A stretch of 64,000 bases of DNA, from positions 1,860,001-1,924,000 of the forward strand of contig NZ_CP083387.1 in assembly GCF_020042345.1 (NCBI RefSeq), read 5' to 3'. The notes under the pieces are model-generated. The model was not told the origin of the DNA. It was given only the letters and a program-made list of their open reading frames with translations, and did not search any database. This document shows positions 35,965 through 44,799 of this stretch, in pieces (positions within the stretch are counted from its first letter, which is position 1; each line of letters opens with the position of its first letter). A program made the translations under genes and the position numbers. Source of the stretch: Arachidicoccus terrestris (lineage in GTDB: Bacteria; Bacteroidota; Bacteroidia; Chitinophagales; Chitinophagaceae).

Positions 35965-38868
35965 CTATTCAGCTTTGAACAAAGATGTTATTTTCCGCAC
36001 CGGCACTTCAACTGCCGGATCGAAAGAATCTGATTCCATATAATGCATTAAACTATATTTTAATTGCCTCGCTTCAGGGCGATTCTTTTCATCTCTGATC
36101 AAATCTATTCCAGTAACGATTAATTTGCCGGCACCTACCTTACATTCAAAAATCAACCCTAAGGATCTGGCCGTCACCCAGTCATCAATCACTCTGACAA
36201 TAGGCCGAATAGCGTTTGAGACGCTGTCTAACTCAATTGCAGAACTGTGGCTCATGCCATCCCACCACTGCCAGCTGGCATAATAATCCGTTGGGAAATC
36301 AGCCAGGGCCGGGTGTTTCGGGTTACAGAGAATCCCCAGGGAATGAGGTGGCTGACCATGCGTCCAGGCTGTATTCCAGAAAATGCTTGAAAATCCTATA
36401 GGGATCTTTTCTCCTTTGTCTTCGCGAAGCATGCCTTTTTTGATACTTAACAGTACCTTGCCGCCCGATGCTAAAGTAGCAAGGGCTTTTTGATTTAACT
36501 GTTGTGTTACCAGAATGTCATGCAAGGCAGGCGTTTCAGCAGGGTAAACAAACACCTGCCAACTGTTTTGATGCTGCCCAACCCGGACGGTCAATGTCAA
36601 TTCAGATGCTTTCCTGATATTATTTAATGGAACCTGAATTGCTCCCAGTTGGATGTCATTACCCAAAGCAATATCCGTAACCGGTAATACCCCGCTTTTG
36701 ATCTTATTCCCATTTTGATCTTGTAATGTCCATGTGGGCTTTATGGCACTTAAAGAGGCCATGCCAAAATTAGCGATTTCAATCTTTGCATTTAAAGTTT
36801 CATTATTCAGCCAGACCATTTTCGGCAATCTCGCTAAAGGCACGACCGCGTTACAAAATCGGCTGTACTGATCACTCGTTACATATCCTTTTTCCTTCCA
36901 AAACGGGCTGAGTACACCGACCAATGCGGTCCCTTGCCCGGGAAAATCATGCAGATCCAGCAATTGAAAGCCGCCAAAGCCAGGCGTTCTCAGCGCAGCT
37001 TCAATATCAGCCTTATAACACAGAACCTGCAATTTTCCTGATGCCAGCAAAAAGCTGTCTGCCAGATTTCCTAATCCACTATTGTTGAGTTTGTCTTGAA
37101 ATATCTCAAAATTCTTCGCCTTCATCACACCTGTATAGTCCTTGATTTCTTTGAAATCCGGATAAACACACCATTGGCCGATTTCATGGCTAACGGTTGG
37201 ATGTTGCCATTTGGCAATAATATTCCGCCAGTCATAAGCCGTATTGGGAGGCTTGGCGTTAATAATACTCTTTAAACCCGATCCCCAGGCTTGAATCCGA
37301 GGATCTGGTGTCGAATTATAATCACTTTCAGCTATTACCGGCCATCCGGCTGCGGTCGTATATAATCGTCTGGGATCCTTTTCTTTCCAATACTGTACAA
37401 AACGGGTCAGATAATCTGTCAGATGTTCGCCCGCCGGCTCATTGCCGTAGGCCATCATACAAAAAGACGGATGATTGCCGTAAGCGGCTACAATCCTGTT
37501 GCTTTCCCTATACAAATAAGCATCCAGCGGCTTACCGTCTCCTACAGTCGCACCCGAATTGGCCCAGGACCCGCATTCAACCTGTAAATAAAAACCCGCT
37601 TCATCTGCGGCCGCAAAGGCGGCCTCGGGAGGGCACCAGGAATGAAATCTCATATGATTAAGCCCGTAAGCGCGTGCAATTTTAAAAATCCTGCTCCAGG
37701 CAGCTTTATCAGTGGGTGGGTAACCGGTAAGTGGGAAAATGGCACATTCCAGTGTTCCTCTCAGAAATGTCTTCCGGCCATTAATAATGAACTGCGTCCC
37801 TGAAGTTGTAAACGCCCGCATTCCAAACTGCACTTCTTTTCTACTGCTTTGCGTATCTGGTTTTCCTGTCGCGGATTTCATTAATACGGTCAATTTATAA
37901 AGATTGGGATGGAACTCGTCCCACAACATTGGATCACTTCCCATACCATATTGCAATTCAACAGTACTGCTATCAACAGGGACCTCTAACGTCTTGTTCA
38001 TGGGCGCCAGCTTTACTGAATTTGCGCCTCCGGTCGTCTGAGCAGATACATTCAGTGTCACACTTGTCTTAATCTTGGAACGGTTCACTACGCGTACCCG
38101 CACATTTATCCTGTTGTTTTTAATATCCGGGAATACCTGAACATCTTCCAGATAAATCAAAGGTTTTTCAATAAGCTGTATTTTACCAATCATACCATTC
38201 CAGTTTCCCTGTGTATGATCAGTGATACTGTGAGAATTCATGCCCACATTGACCTCCTTTGTCCGATTGTCTACACGTATAGAAACCCTATGCCTTCCGG
38301 GCGGCAGTAGCCGGGAGAGGTCATAGACATGTGCAGTAGACAAACTATTCTCGCTGCCCGCTTTTTGACCATCCACCCAAACGGTTGTCTCCCAGTGAGC
38401 TCTTTCGATGGATAACTCTATTGGACGCCCTTTCCAATCAGCCGGAATGTTTACTTCTTTTTGATACCATGCAGCTCCTTTATAATACTTAACCGGCTGT
38501 AGCCAAAATGGGATCTTTATATTCCCTGGCTGGCGGTAAGCTGCATACCCGGGATCAAAGAACCAGGAAGAATCGACAATTTGGCCGGTCCAGGGCGTCG
38601 TTAAGGAAATATCATTCCCCTTGTTGTTTGTCGTCATGGAACCTGGTAGCGCGATCGTTTCCCCGAAGTCATTGTTAAACCACCCTTCGGCTTCACCTTT
38701 ATCCAACGAATCGATTCTAAACTGCCAGGTACCAGACAAATCGATTAGATGTGGCCAATTCTTCCTCTGCCCCTTTGCAAAAAGGCAAAGCAGTAATAAG
38801 AGAATGGACAAGTATCCGGCTCTCCGCATCCATGCACTCGTCTGATTGACAAAGATTTTACTACTCAT
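35965..38868 (-). CDS. Glycoside hydrolase family 2 protein (beta-galactosidase-like)
   Basis: 967 aa with an N-terminal membrane/signal segment (AGYLSILLLLLCLFAKG). The GH2 sugar-binding domain is clear (LIDLSGTWQFRIDSLDKG, YKGAAWYQKEVNIPADW, ERAHWETTVWVDGQ). Next come an Ig-like domain and a TIM barrel with MAYGNEPAGEH (acid/base Glu477) and TVSHEIGQWCVYP (nucleophile Glu562). Extra C-terminal domains bring it to nearly 1000 residues. GH2 covers beta-galactosidase, beta-mannosidase and beta-glucuronidase; galactose fits the neighbourhood but the fold alone does not decide. It is the last enzyme of the minus-strand series. Confidence 0.88.
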   Translation of the reverse strand: MSSKIFVNQTSAWMRRAGYLSILLLLLCLFAKGQRKNWPHLIDLSGTWQFRIDSLDKGEAEGWFNNDFGETIALPGSMTTNNKGNDISLTTPWTGQIVDSSWFFDPGYAAYRQPGNIKIPFWLQPVKYYKGAAWYQKEVNIPADWKGRPIELSIERAHWETTVWVDGQKAGSENSLSTAHVYDLSRLLPPGRHRVSIRVDNRTKEVNVGMNSHSITDHTQGNWNGMIGKIQLIEKPLIYLEDVQVFPDIKNNRINVRVRVVNRSKIKTSVTLNVSAQTTGGANSVKLAPMNKTLEVPVDSSTVELQYGMGSDPMLWDEFHPNLYKLTVLMKSATGKPDTQSSRKEVQFGMRAFTTSGTQFIINGRKTFLRGTLECAIFPLTGYPPTDKAAWSRIFKIARAYGLNHMRFHSWCPPEAAFAAADEAGFYLQVECGSWANSGATVGDGKPLDAYLYRESNRIVAAYGNHPSFCMMAYGNEPAGEHLTDYLTRFVQYWKEKDPRRLYTTAAGWPVIAESDYNSTPDPRIQAWGSGLKSIINAKPPNTAYDWRNIIAKWQHPTVSHEIGQWCVYPDFKEIKDYTGVMKAKNFEIFQDKLNNSGLGNLADSFLLASGKLQVLCYKADIEAALRTPGFGGFQLLDLHDFPGQGTALVGVLSPFWKEKGYVTSDQYSRFCNAVVPLARLPKMVWLNNETLNAKIEIANFGMASLSAIKPTWTLQDQNGNKIKSGVLPVTDIALGNDIQLGAIQVPLNNIRKASELTLTVRVGQHQNSWQVFVYPAETPALHDILVTQQLNQKALATLASGGKVLLSIKKGMLREDKGEKIPIGFSSIFWNTAWTHGQPPHSLGILCNPKHPALADFPTDYYASWQWWDGMSHSSAIELDSVSNAIRPIVRVIDDWVTARSLGLIFECKVGAGKLIVTGIDLIRDEKNRPEARQLKYSLMHYMESDSFDPAVEVPVRKITSLFKAE

Positions 38869-38906
38869 ATGTGTTGATTTAACTGGTCAGTATAAAAACC
38901 ATTATT

Positions 38907-38914
38907 CAAATGTA
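38907..38914 (-). promoter_or_regulatory. -7 box of the GH2 gene promoter
   Basis: On the minus strand the box reads TACATTTG, an exact TAnnTTTG match about 39 bases before the start codon. The same TACATTTGA occurs at the GntR gene (62887-62895). Confidence 0.45.
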
Positions 38915-39053
38915 CCAGTCATAAATAATCACAATGATGGATAAAATCCGTTAATAGATGGACTATTTTACTTTTTCATTATAAAAAAGTAAACACAAGA
39001 CGGATCATTATATTGCTCGAAGTAATGAACTGTATAATAAAGCAATAAATCCG

Positions 39054-41210
39054 CTACGGTTCCAGGCAGAAGATTGCGGCATCTTGCTTCGGCAGCTCCA
39101 TATTGAGGGCTTGAGAGGACAAACTGCATTTCGTTTCCTTGCCGCCCATGATCATTGTGACCTTTGACGGGCTTTTAACGCCTAATTTGCTATACAGCAC
39201 ATTGAACCGGCCTGGCTGCGCTGCATAGTTGAAAACGCCCAGATACAACTTATCCCCCACCCGCTTTTCAAAAATATTTCCGGCCCCGTTACCTACATTT
39301 ATTGTGTAAGGCATAAACGATTTACCGTCAAGGCCGACCAATGCCAATAACGCCTGATTTTGCAGTAATCGCCGAGCTGTCGTCCGCCAGGGACCAGGCT
39401 TGCTGTAATCGTCACCGGTTATTAGCGTTCCTGTCATGACTGCTGAAGCCAGCCTGGCCCGGTTCTCACCGGAAGCCCCTCCCTTGAATACAACATGATC
39501 TGCATCCATGTAGTCATATAAATGAGACTGCCACCAACCATAAGTCAAGCTGTTTAATGCATAGGCGGTTTCTGAAATGGATTTAAAAGCATCACAGGCT
39601 ATACGTCTCATATGAACGTACCTTGCAGTAGCAAGATTGGGAGAAATAGCTGCATATACCAGCATTTTATTATCCAGCAGGCTGTCCAGGAACTCCATTC
39701 CACTGCAAAAAGCCTCCATTCCGGTTTTCACCTGAGGGTCGTAATAATGATCTGCCTCTAATGTTGCATGACCCAGGAAATCAATTTTGATCATTTTAAA
39801 ACCCATTGATTTAAAAAACCCAATGTATTTAATAATCCGGCGGCGGGTAGCAGGATGTGTCGGATCCATTGCCCGTCCTCCGTCCACATCGAGCGGCTTT
39901 CCGTTGATGGACGTCCAGCAATCCTGGTAGGTATAATCGGAACCCTCAACCCGCCGGCTCCCCTGCTTCCCCCAGTCCGTAAAGGGCGCCCAATAGATTC
40001 CGGGTTCAAAACCTCTGGATTTGCAATAGTCCACAAAGGATTTCAATTCTCCTACGTCTCCACCCAGTCCATTTTTTATCATCCGGTCCCAATAAGAATC
40101 CAGATCGATAAACAGCTTTCTGTCTTTGGTCCTGAATAATTTACAGGAATCTGCAAAAAAATCCACCACCCCTTTTGCTGAAGGCAGATCAATCTTATCC
40201 TGTAAGACGCCCCAGCTGTTCCAGCCCACTGGTGTCGCTCCTTTCCAGGACTGAATAAAAGGCGGTTCTGTCAACCGGTTATTTTTGGCATACGCTTCCA
40301 TGCCCGTCCGCCAGTCTCCAAAATAACCGACCATCATTTGAGGGGAACAGGTCGAACCATCGGCTGACCGGACAACACCGTGAGGACGGCGATCATGTGT
40401 CACTGTTGCATTTGTATAACCACCAAAGGCAGTGAGCCGAAGAGAATGTGCAGATGTTGATTCAAGACGAATACCTGATTTCCAGATCTTATGCTCCAGG
40501 GAGCCAATGACAAGGCCTGCCCTGTCTGCATTAAAAACAGTCGAAACCTCGCTGCTGACAAAATGGACGGTGTCCAGTCTCGCCGTTTCATATCTGGCCC
40601 ACATATCATTATCAAAAGGGCAGCGTAAGGTATAGTTCTCTCCCGCCCAGTCCAGATCTATAGTAGCTGCAGACAATGGACTACAGTAATTAACCGGACC
40701 GCGTACATGACTGAACCTGGCTTTAACTAAAAAATAGTCCTTACTGGTGAAAACAGTGAAGTCCTGTTCCATAAGGACACCTGTCGACGTCTTTCTCAAT
40801 ATCTTATATAGGACAGCATGCCCCAGTGGACTGCTAACCGGCGTCTTCGTATATCTGACATATGCCATATCAGCGCTTCGCTGTAAAGGCCTGACGTCAC
40901 CCAGCGTATCCGCCATACCGGCGATGGCGGTTGCCTGACGTATATTCACGCCCCCGTAAAAGGTTACGTCATAACTTCCTGTAGCAAGATGATAAATAAT
41001 GACGTTATTTTGGCCAAAAGGAATACGAAGTATTGCATCCTTATTATTGACCGTTCGATCATCAATAATCTTGCAATAACCATTCTTAACGCTCAGCGCC
41101 AAAACAAGGAAAATCAAAAGGTACACGCTTTTCATTGTAATATCGTTAAACCAATATTTTCCGGTTACCGGCAATTCTTTACCTGATCGTGTTGATGTAG
41201 TATATCTCAT
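39054..41210 (-). CDS. GH36/GH27-like alpha-galactosidase-related enzyme
   Basis: 718 aa from ATG 41210, or 693 aa from ATG 41135, which places a signal peptide (MKSVYLLIFLVLALSVKNGYC) at the very N-terminus and is the better start. A beta-sandwich N-terminal half leads to a TIM barrel with TPVGWNSWGVLQ, FIDLDSYWDRM, and KMIKIDFLGH. In the last, Asp452 (numbered from 41135) is in the position of the clan GH-D nucleophile. A later IACDAFKSISE could supply the acid. It is clearly clan GH-D but differs from the GH36 enzyme at 42491; exact family is uncertain. Likely substrate: alpha-galactosides. Confidence 0.8.
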   Translation of the reverse strand: MRYTTSTRSGKELPVTGKYWFNDITMKSVYLLIFLVLALSVKNGYCKIIDDRTVNNKDAILRIPFGQNNVIIYHLATGSYDVTFYGGVNIRQATAIAGMADTLGDVRPLQRSADMAYVRYTKTPVSSPLGHAVLYKILRKTSTGVLMEQDFTVFTSKDYFLVKARFSHVRGPVNYCSPLSAATIDLDWAGENYTLRCPFDNDMWARYETARLDTVHFVSSEVSTVFNADRAGLVIGSLEHKIWKSGIRLESTSAHSLRLTAFGGYTNATVTHDRRPHGVVRSADGSTCSPQMMVGYFGDWRTGMEAYAKNNRLTEPPFIQSWKGATPVGWNSWGVLQDKIDLPSAKGVVDFFADSCKLFRTKDRKLFIDLDSYWDRMIKNGLGGDVGELKSFVDYCKSRGFEPGIYWAPFTDWGKQGSRRVEGSDYTYQDCWTSINGKPLDVDGGRAMDPTHPATRRRIIKYIGFFKSMGFKMIKIDFLGHATLEADHYYDPQVKTGMEAFCSGMEFLDSLLDNKMLVYAAISPNLATARYVHMRRIACDAFKSISETAYALNSLTYGWWQSHLYDYMDADHVVFKGGASGENRARLASAVMTGTLITGDDYSKPGPWRTTARRLLQNQALLALVGLDGKSFMPYTINVGNGAGNIFEKRVGDKLYLGVFNYAAQPGRFNVLYSKLGVKSPSKVTMIMGGKETKCSLSSQALNMELPKQDAAIFCLEP

Positions 41211-41529
41211 AATAAATTTACATTAACTGGAACATTCGAACCATAGAAAAATGTATGCTCAGAGCCGATGATCCCATAAAAATTTGCACTGGATACGCCC
41301 GGATACACCCGCTTGTATTGTTTATAGAACTGTCTGTCAGTATTCACCACTTATTTACCCCCAGGCAGACGCACATACAGACATGCAAGGCTGTCACAAA
41401 CTTATAACAAAATCTGCCAATAAAGTGTGCTCAGAAAAAGAGGTACCCCTCAGAGCTGGTGGTATTTAGCAACCAGTTATGTCCACTGTAACGCTCATTT
41501 AAAGACCTATATTAAAACACTTAAAGCCA
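41211..41529. other. Intergenic region between GH36/27-like and AraC genes
   Basis: About 320 bases; both flanking genes are on the minus strand, so it should carry the promoter of the GH36/27-like gene. No exact -7 box or inverted repeat was seen. Confidence 0.5.
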
Positions 41530-42435
41530 TCAGGCAGAGATACTCTTTGTCGCCTCTTTGTATAATAATGGAGACACCTTCATATGTTTCTTAAATTGCC
41601 TGGAAAAATAGAAAGGGTCCTCATAGCCGATCGCTTCAGCGACCTCTTTTACCTTCATGTTATCTGAATATAATAATTGACACGCTTTCTGCATCTTTAA
41701 CTGAATAAAATAATCCATCGGTGGCATACCGGTCGCTTTTCTGAAAATAGCTGAAAAATGAGAACTGGACAACTGTAAACGGGCTGCTAAGGTCTCTACC
41801 GTAATTCTGGAATCGACCATATTCTCCATATAATGGATAGTCTCTTCAATGTGGTCACGATCGTCTTTTTGTTGACTTGCCGGCTCCGGATATAAGAATG
41901 AAGCAATAAAGTGATGGAGGCATAAATTGGCGTGCCGGAGGTTATCAATATTTAATCCATTTGTCAGACATTGATACATTTCCTCCCAGACAGATAATCC
42001 ACGGTTATTAAGCGGTAAAGAGACAGGACCTCTATGGACACCGATACCCAGGGATTGATTAAAAGCGGCAATATCGGGGCCTGTAAAATGTACCCAATAA
42101 ATGGTCCAGGGTTCATCACTGTCTGCTCCATAGGTAACCACATCGGATGTCGCCGGTAGTATCAGATATTGATTCGGTAAAATATCAAATCGGTATTCTC
42201 CGATTTCACAATATCCCTTTCCATGCAGACAATATATCAGGATATTATCCCTACAACCATTCGAACGACGTATATAATGGCTTCTGGCATGGGGAAAGTA
42301 TCCAATATGCGTGATATAGAATTGATTAAAAGCGGGCGTCGATTTACAAAAGCTGTCACATATTTCACCCGGTAAACTGATCATCTTTTCACCTTCAAAG
42401 CCATCTGTTCTATTGTATGTTTCCATAAAACACAT
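41530..42435 (-). CDS. AraC-family regulator with cupin sensor domain (paralogue B1)
   Basis: 301 aa from ATG 42435, with a second ATG at 42426. N-terminal cupin: IGYFPHARSHYIRRSNGCRDN, LIYCLHGKGYCEIG, YLILPATSDVVTYGAD, WTIYWVHFTG. C-terminal AraC domain: VETLAARLQLSSSHFSAIFRKATGMPP and VKEVAEAIGYEDPFYFSRQFKKHMK. It closely parallels the regulator at 54077, including the WEEMYQCL and LHHFIASFLYP segments. It sits 55 bases downstream of the GH36 gene in the same direction. Confidence 0.93.
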   Translation of the reverse strand: MCFMETYNRTDGFEGEKMISLPGEICDSFCKSTPAFNQFYITHIGYFPHARSHYIRRSNGCRDNILIYCLHGKGYCEIGEYRFDILPNQYLILPATSDVVTYGADSDEPWTIYWVHFTGPDIAAFNQSLGIGVHRGPVSLPLNNRGLSVWEEMYQCLTNGLNIDNLRHANLCLHHFIASFLYPEPASQQKDDRDHIEETIHYMENMVDSRITVETLAARLQLSSSHFSAIFRKATGMPPMDYFIQLKMQKACQLLYSDNMKVKEVAEAIGYEDPFYFSRQFKKHMKVSPLLYKEATKSISA

Positions 42436-42490
42436 TTTTTATTATCAAATCCGGCTCGGTTCCGTCGGCCATGATTATATTTTTGTGGTC

Positions 42491-44731
42491 TTATTCATCC
42501 AGCGCCTGAGCAACCAATACGACACTGGATCTTGCAGCATCCACGTTCGGATTAAAGCCAACTGTCATCAGGAACTCACCGGTATATATCTGATTGCCGG
42601 TTATTGAGGATTGTGTGCCGGGATAAAGATTAATTTCCTCAATCCGGTAGGTACGGTCAGGATCAAGTCCTTTCCACCGGATCGGCGTATGACTTCCTGA
42701 CGCGTAACGCTGATTGACCAGATAGTTAAAGATAACTGCATGTAATTTATTCCGATCTACGTACAACAGACTGGCCACATCATGCGTCCACGGACTTTGT
42801 AGCCGATACTGGTCTCCATGCCATATGACATTTTTCACTTTATTATAATTCCTGACGGAACTTTGACAAAAAGCCAGATCCGGAGCGCTTAAATCGTGAA
42901 CCGGTATATCAAAGCCGAGCTTTCCCATCATCGCGACATCTACCCGGTATTTCAGTGGTTGTTTCCCCCAATTGGTAACATGGTTGGCACTGGCTATCGC
43001 AGGATAGAAATAAGAATACGACCACTGCATATATATCCGCTCCAGCGGATCTGTATTATCACTGGGCCAGTATTCTGTAAAATACTGAAGAGCAGCATAA
43101 TCTACCCGTCCGCCACCACCCGAACAAAGCATCATTGGCACTTTAGGATACTTAGCACGGATCCTTTTCAGAATTTTATACAATCCTTCCACATAGTCAA
43201 CATACAGGCGCTCCTGCTGAGATTCATGCATGGAATGGGCATTATAGATAACGGCATTACAGTCCCACTTTATATACGCCAGCTCTGGGTTTTTTACAAA
43301 TAACGAATCAATTGTATGAAAGATAAAGTCCTGAACAGAGGGATTGGTAAGATCCAAGACTAATTGGTTTCTAAAATAATACTCTGGCCGCTCAGGTTGT
43401 TTAAGCACCCAGTCAGGATGACTATGATATAGATCGCTGTTTGGATTGACCATTTCCGGCTCGAGCCAGATTCCGAATTTAATACCCTGACCCGTTGCCT
43501 CTTTGACCAGATTACCTATACCATTAGGCAACTTTTTACGGTTAACCTGCCAATCGCCCAGCCCGGCATGGTCTCCGTTTCTCGGATAATGATTACCAAA
43601 CCATCCGTCATCCAGCAGAAACAAGTCTACTCCCAGCTTTTTAGTATCTTGCAGAAGGGACCTTAATTTCGACTCATTAAAGTCAAAGTAAGTAGACTCC
43701 CAGTTATTCAGCAAAGTCAACCGTTGTCCGTTTCCATCAAGAATTTTGTAATCTCTTGCCCAACGTTGTAACTGCCTGCTTGCCTGCCCCTTTCCCTTAT
43801 CAGAATATGTGTAAAGAAATTTGGCCGTTGCGAACAGGCTATCCGCAGGTAATTGAAAATTGGATGCATAGTTATTAATCCCGGGAATGACCCGCAAATT
43901 ATTAAGATTGTCCAGTTCAAGGTCAGTCCGGAAATTGCCACTCCATTCTACAGATCCATACAGTACTTTACCTGCATCTTCGGTTGCTTTCTGGTCAAAA
44001 GAGATCATAAATACCGGCGGCTGGAAAAGATTCGCTCTTGTTCCCAACTTAGAATCGAGCGTTTTAATGCCGTGCGTCAGCAGTGTCTGCTCTGGCTTCA
44101 TTTCCTGTGCCCAATCTCCGTGATAATGTGTTAACCAGAACTTCCTGCCTCGCAGATACAAACCGGCAGAAGCAAATTTATTCAGGGTGATCATCCCTTT
44201 TTCGTCATGTTCAATCTCAGCCCAGGTTTCCACGACATCTGTTGCGAAATAGGTCTTAAAATATAGATGAACCTTCAAGGGATAGACCCCGTCTTTTAGG
44301 AGAATTTCCGTAACATTGACATCTTTATTCACTTTTGTTGTATTGACGTCGGCGAATTTTAAATCCAGTGAAAGATTGCCGTCATTGTGCCTGACCTCAA
44401 TTGCAGGTTCAAAAAGCGCCTGACTGCCCGATCCGGGGTAGACAACGTCTGATACTTCTGAATAATCACTACCCTGGTGATATTGCTGTACGATCTGTTT
44501 ATACTCGTCCCGCCTGGACAACCTGGCCCCCAGATAAACCATATGTAAACGGTTATCCTTACCGACTTCAAAGACAGTTGCGCTGTGCGCCGTTTCAATA
44601 GGGATTAACTGAACTCCCTGTAATTTATTTTTTCCGTTGTCTCCATTTTGCGCGCACGACACGAACGGACCGTTCATGAAAATAAGTAAGCCAATAATAG
44701 AAAATAAGGAAAAGGAGATGCTTTTATTCAT
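42491..44731 (-). CDS. Alpha-galactosidase, GH36
   Basis: 746 aa, exported (LFSIIGLLIFMNGPFVSCAQ; the Cys may be lipidated). The middle carries the GH36 barrel: LFLLDDGWFGN, LGDWQVNRKKLPNGI, FGIWLEPEMVNPNSDLY, YIKWDCNAVIY with nucleophile Asp490, and EYWPSDNTDPLERI with the acid/base Asp. All match retaining raffinose/melibiose-type alpha-galactosidases. It removes terminal alpha-1,6 or similar galactose from oligosaccharides in the periplasm. Adjacent to GH97 in the same direction. Confidence 0.94.
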   Translation of the reverse strand: MNKSISFSLFSIIGLLIFMNGPFVSCAQNGDNGKNKLQGVQLIPIETAHSATVFEVGKDNRLHMVYLGARLSRRDEYKQIVQQYHQGSDYSEVSDVVYPGSGSQALFEPAIEVRHNDGNLSLDLKFADVNTTKVNKDVNVTEILLKDGVYPLKVHLYFKTYFATDVVETWAEIEHDEKGMITLNKFASAGLYLRGRKFWLTHYHGDWAQEMKPEQTLLTHGIKTLDSKLGTRANLFQPPVFMISFDQKATEDAGKVLYGSVEWSGNFRTDLELDNLNNLRVIPGINNYASNFQLPADSLFATAKFLYTYSDKGKGQASRQLQRWARDYKILDGNGQRLTLLNNWESTYFDFNESKLRSLLQDTKKLGVDLFLLDDGWFGNHYPRNGDHAGLGDWQVNRKKLPNGIGNLVKEATGQGIKFGIWLEPEMVNPNSDLYHSHPDWVLKQPERPEYYFRNQLVLDLTNPSVQDFIFHTIDSLFVKNPELAYIKWDCNAVIYNAHSMHESQQERLYVDYVEGLYKILKRIRAKYPKVPMMLCSGGGGRVDYAALQYFTEYWPSDNTDPLERIYMQWSYSYFYPAIASANHVTNWGKQPLKYRVDVAMMGKLGFDIPVHDLSAPDLAFCQSSVRNYNKVKNVIWHGDQYRLQSPWTHDVASLLYVDRNKLHAVIFNYLVNQRYASGSHTPIRWKGLDPDRTYRIEEINLYPGTQSSITGNQIYTGEFLMTVGFNPNVDAARSSVVLVAQALDE

Positions 44732-44799
44732 TTTTATATCTTTAAGCGGTGTAGGCTACGAAAGTGTATTTTTAAATGATCATATCATAAGTTGAATAC

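Noticed and set aside
41225-41245. GGAACATTCGAACC-like text recalling a tRNA T-arm
   Set aside because: No acceptor, D-arm or anticodon stem can be built around it.
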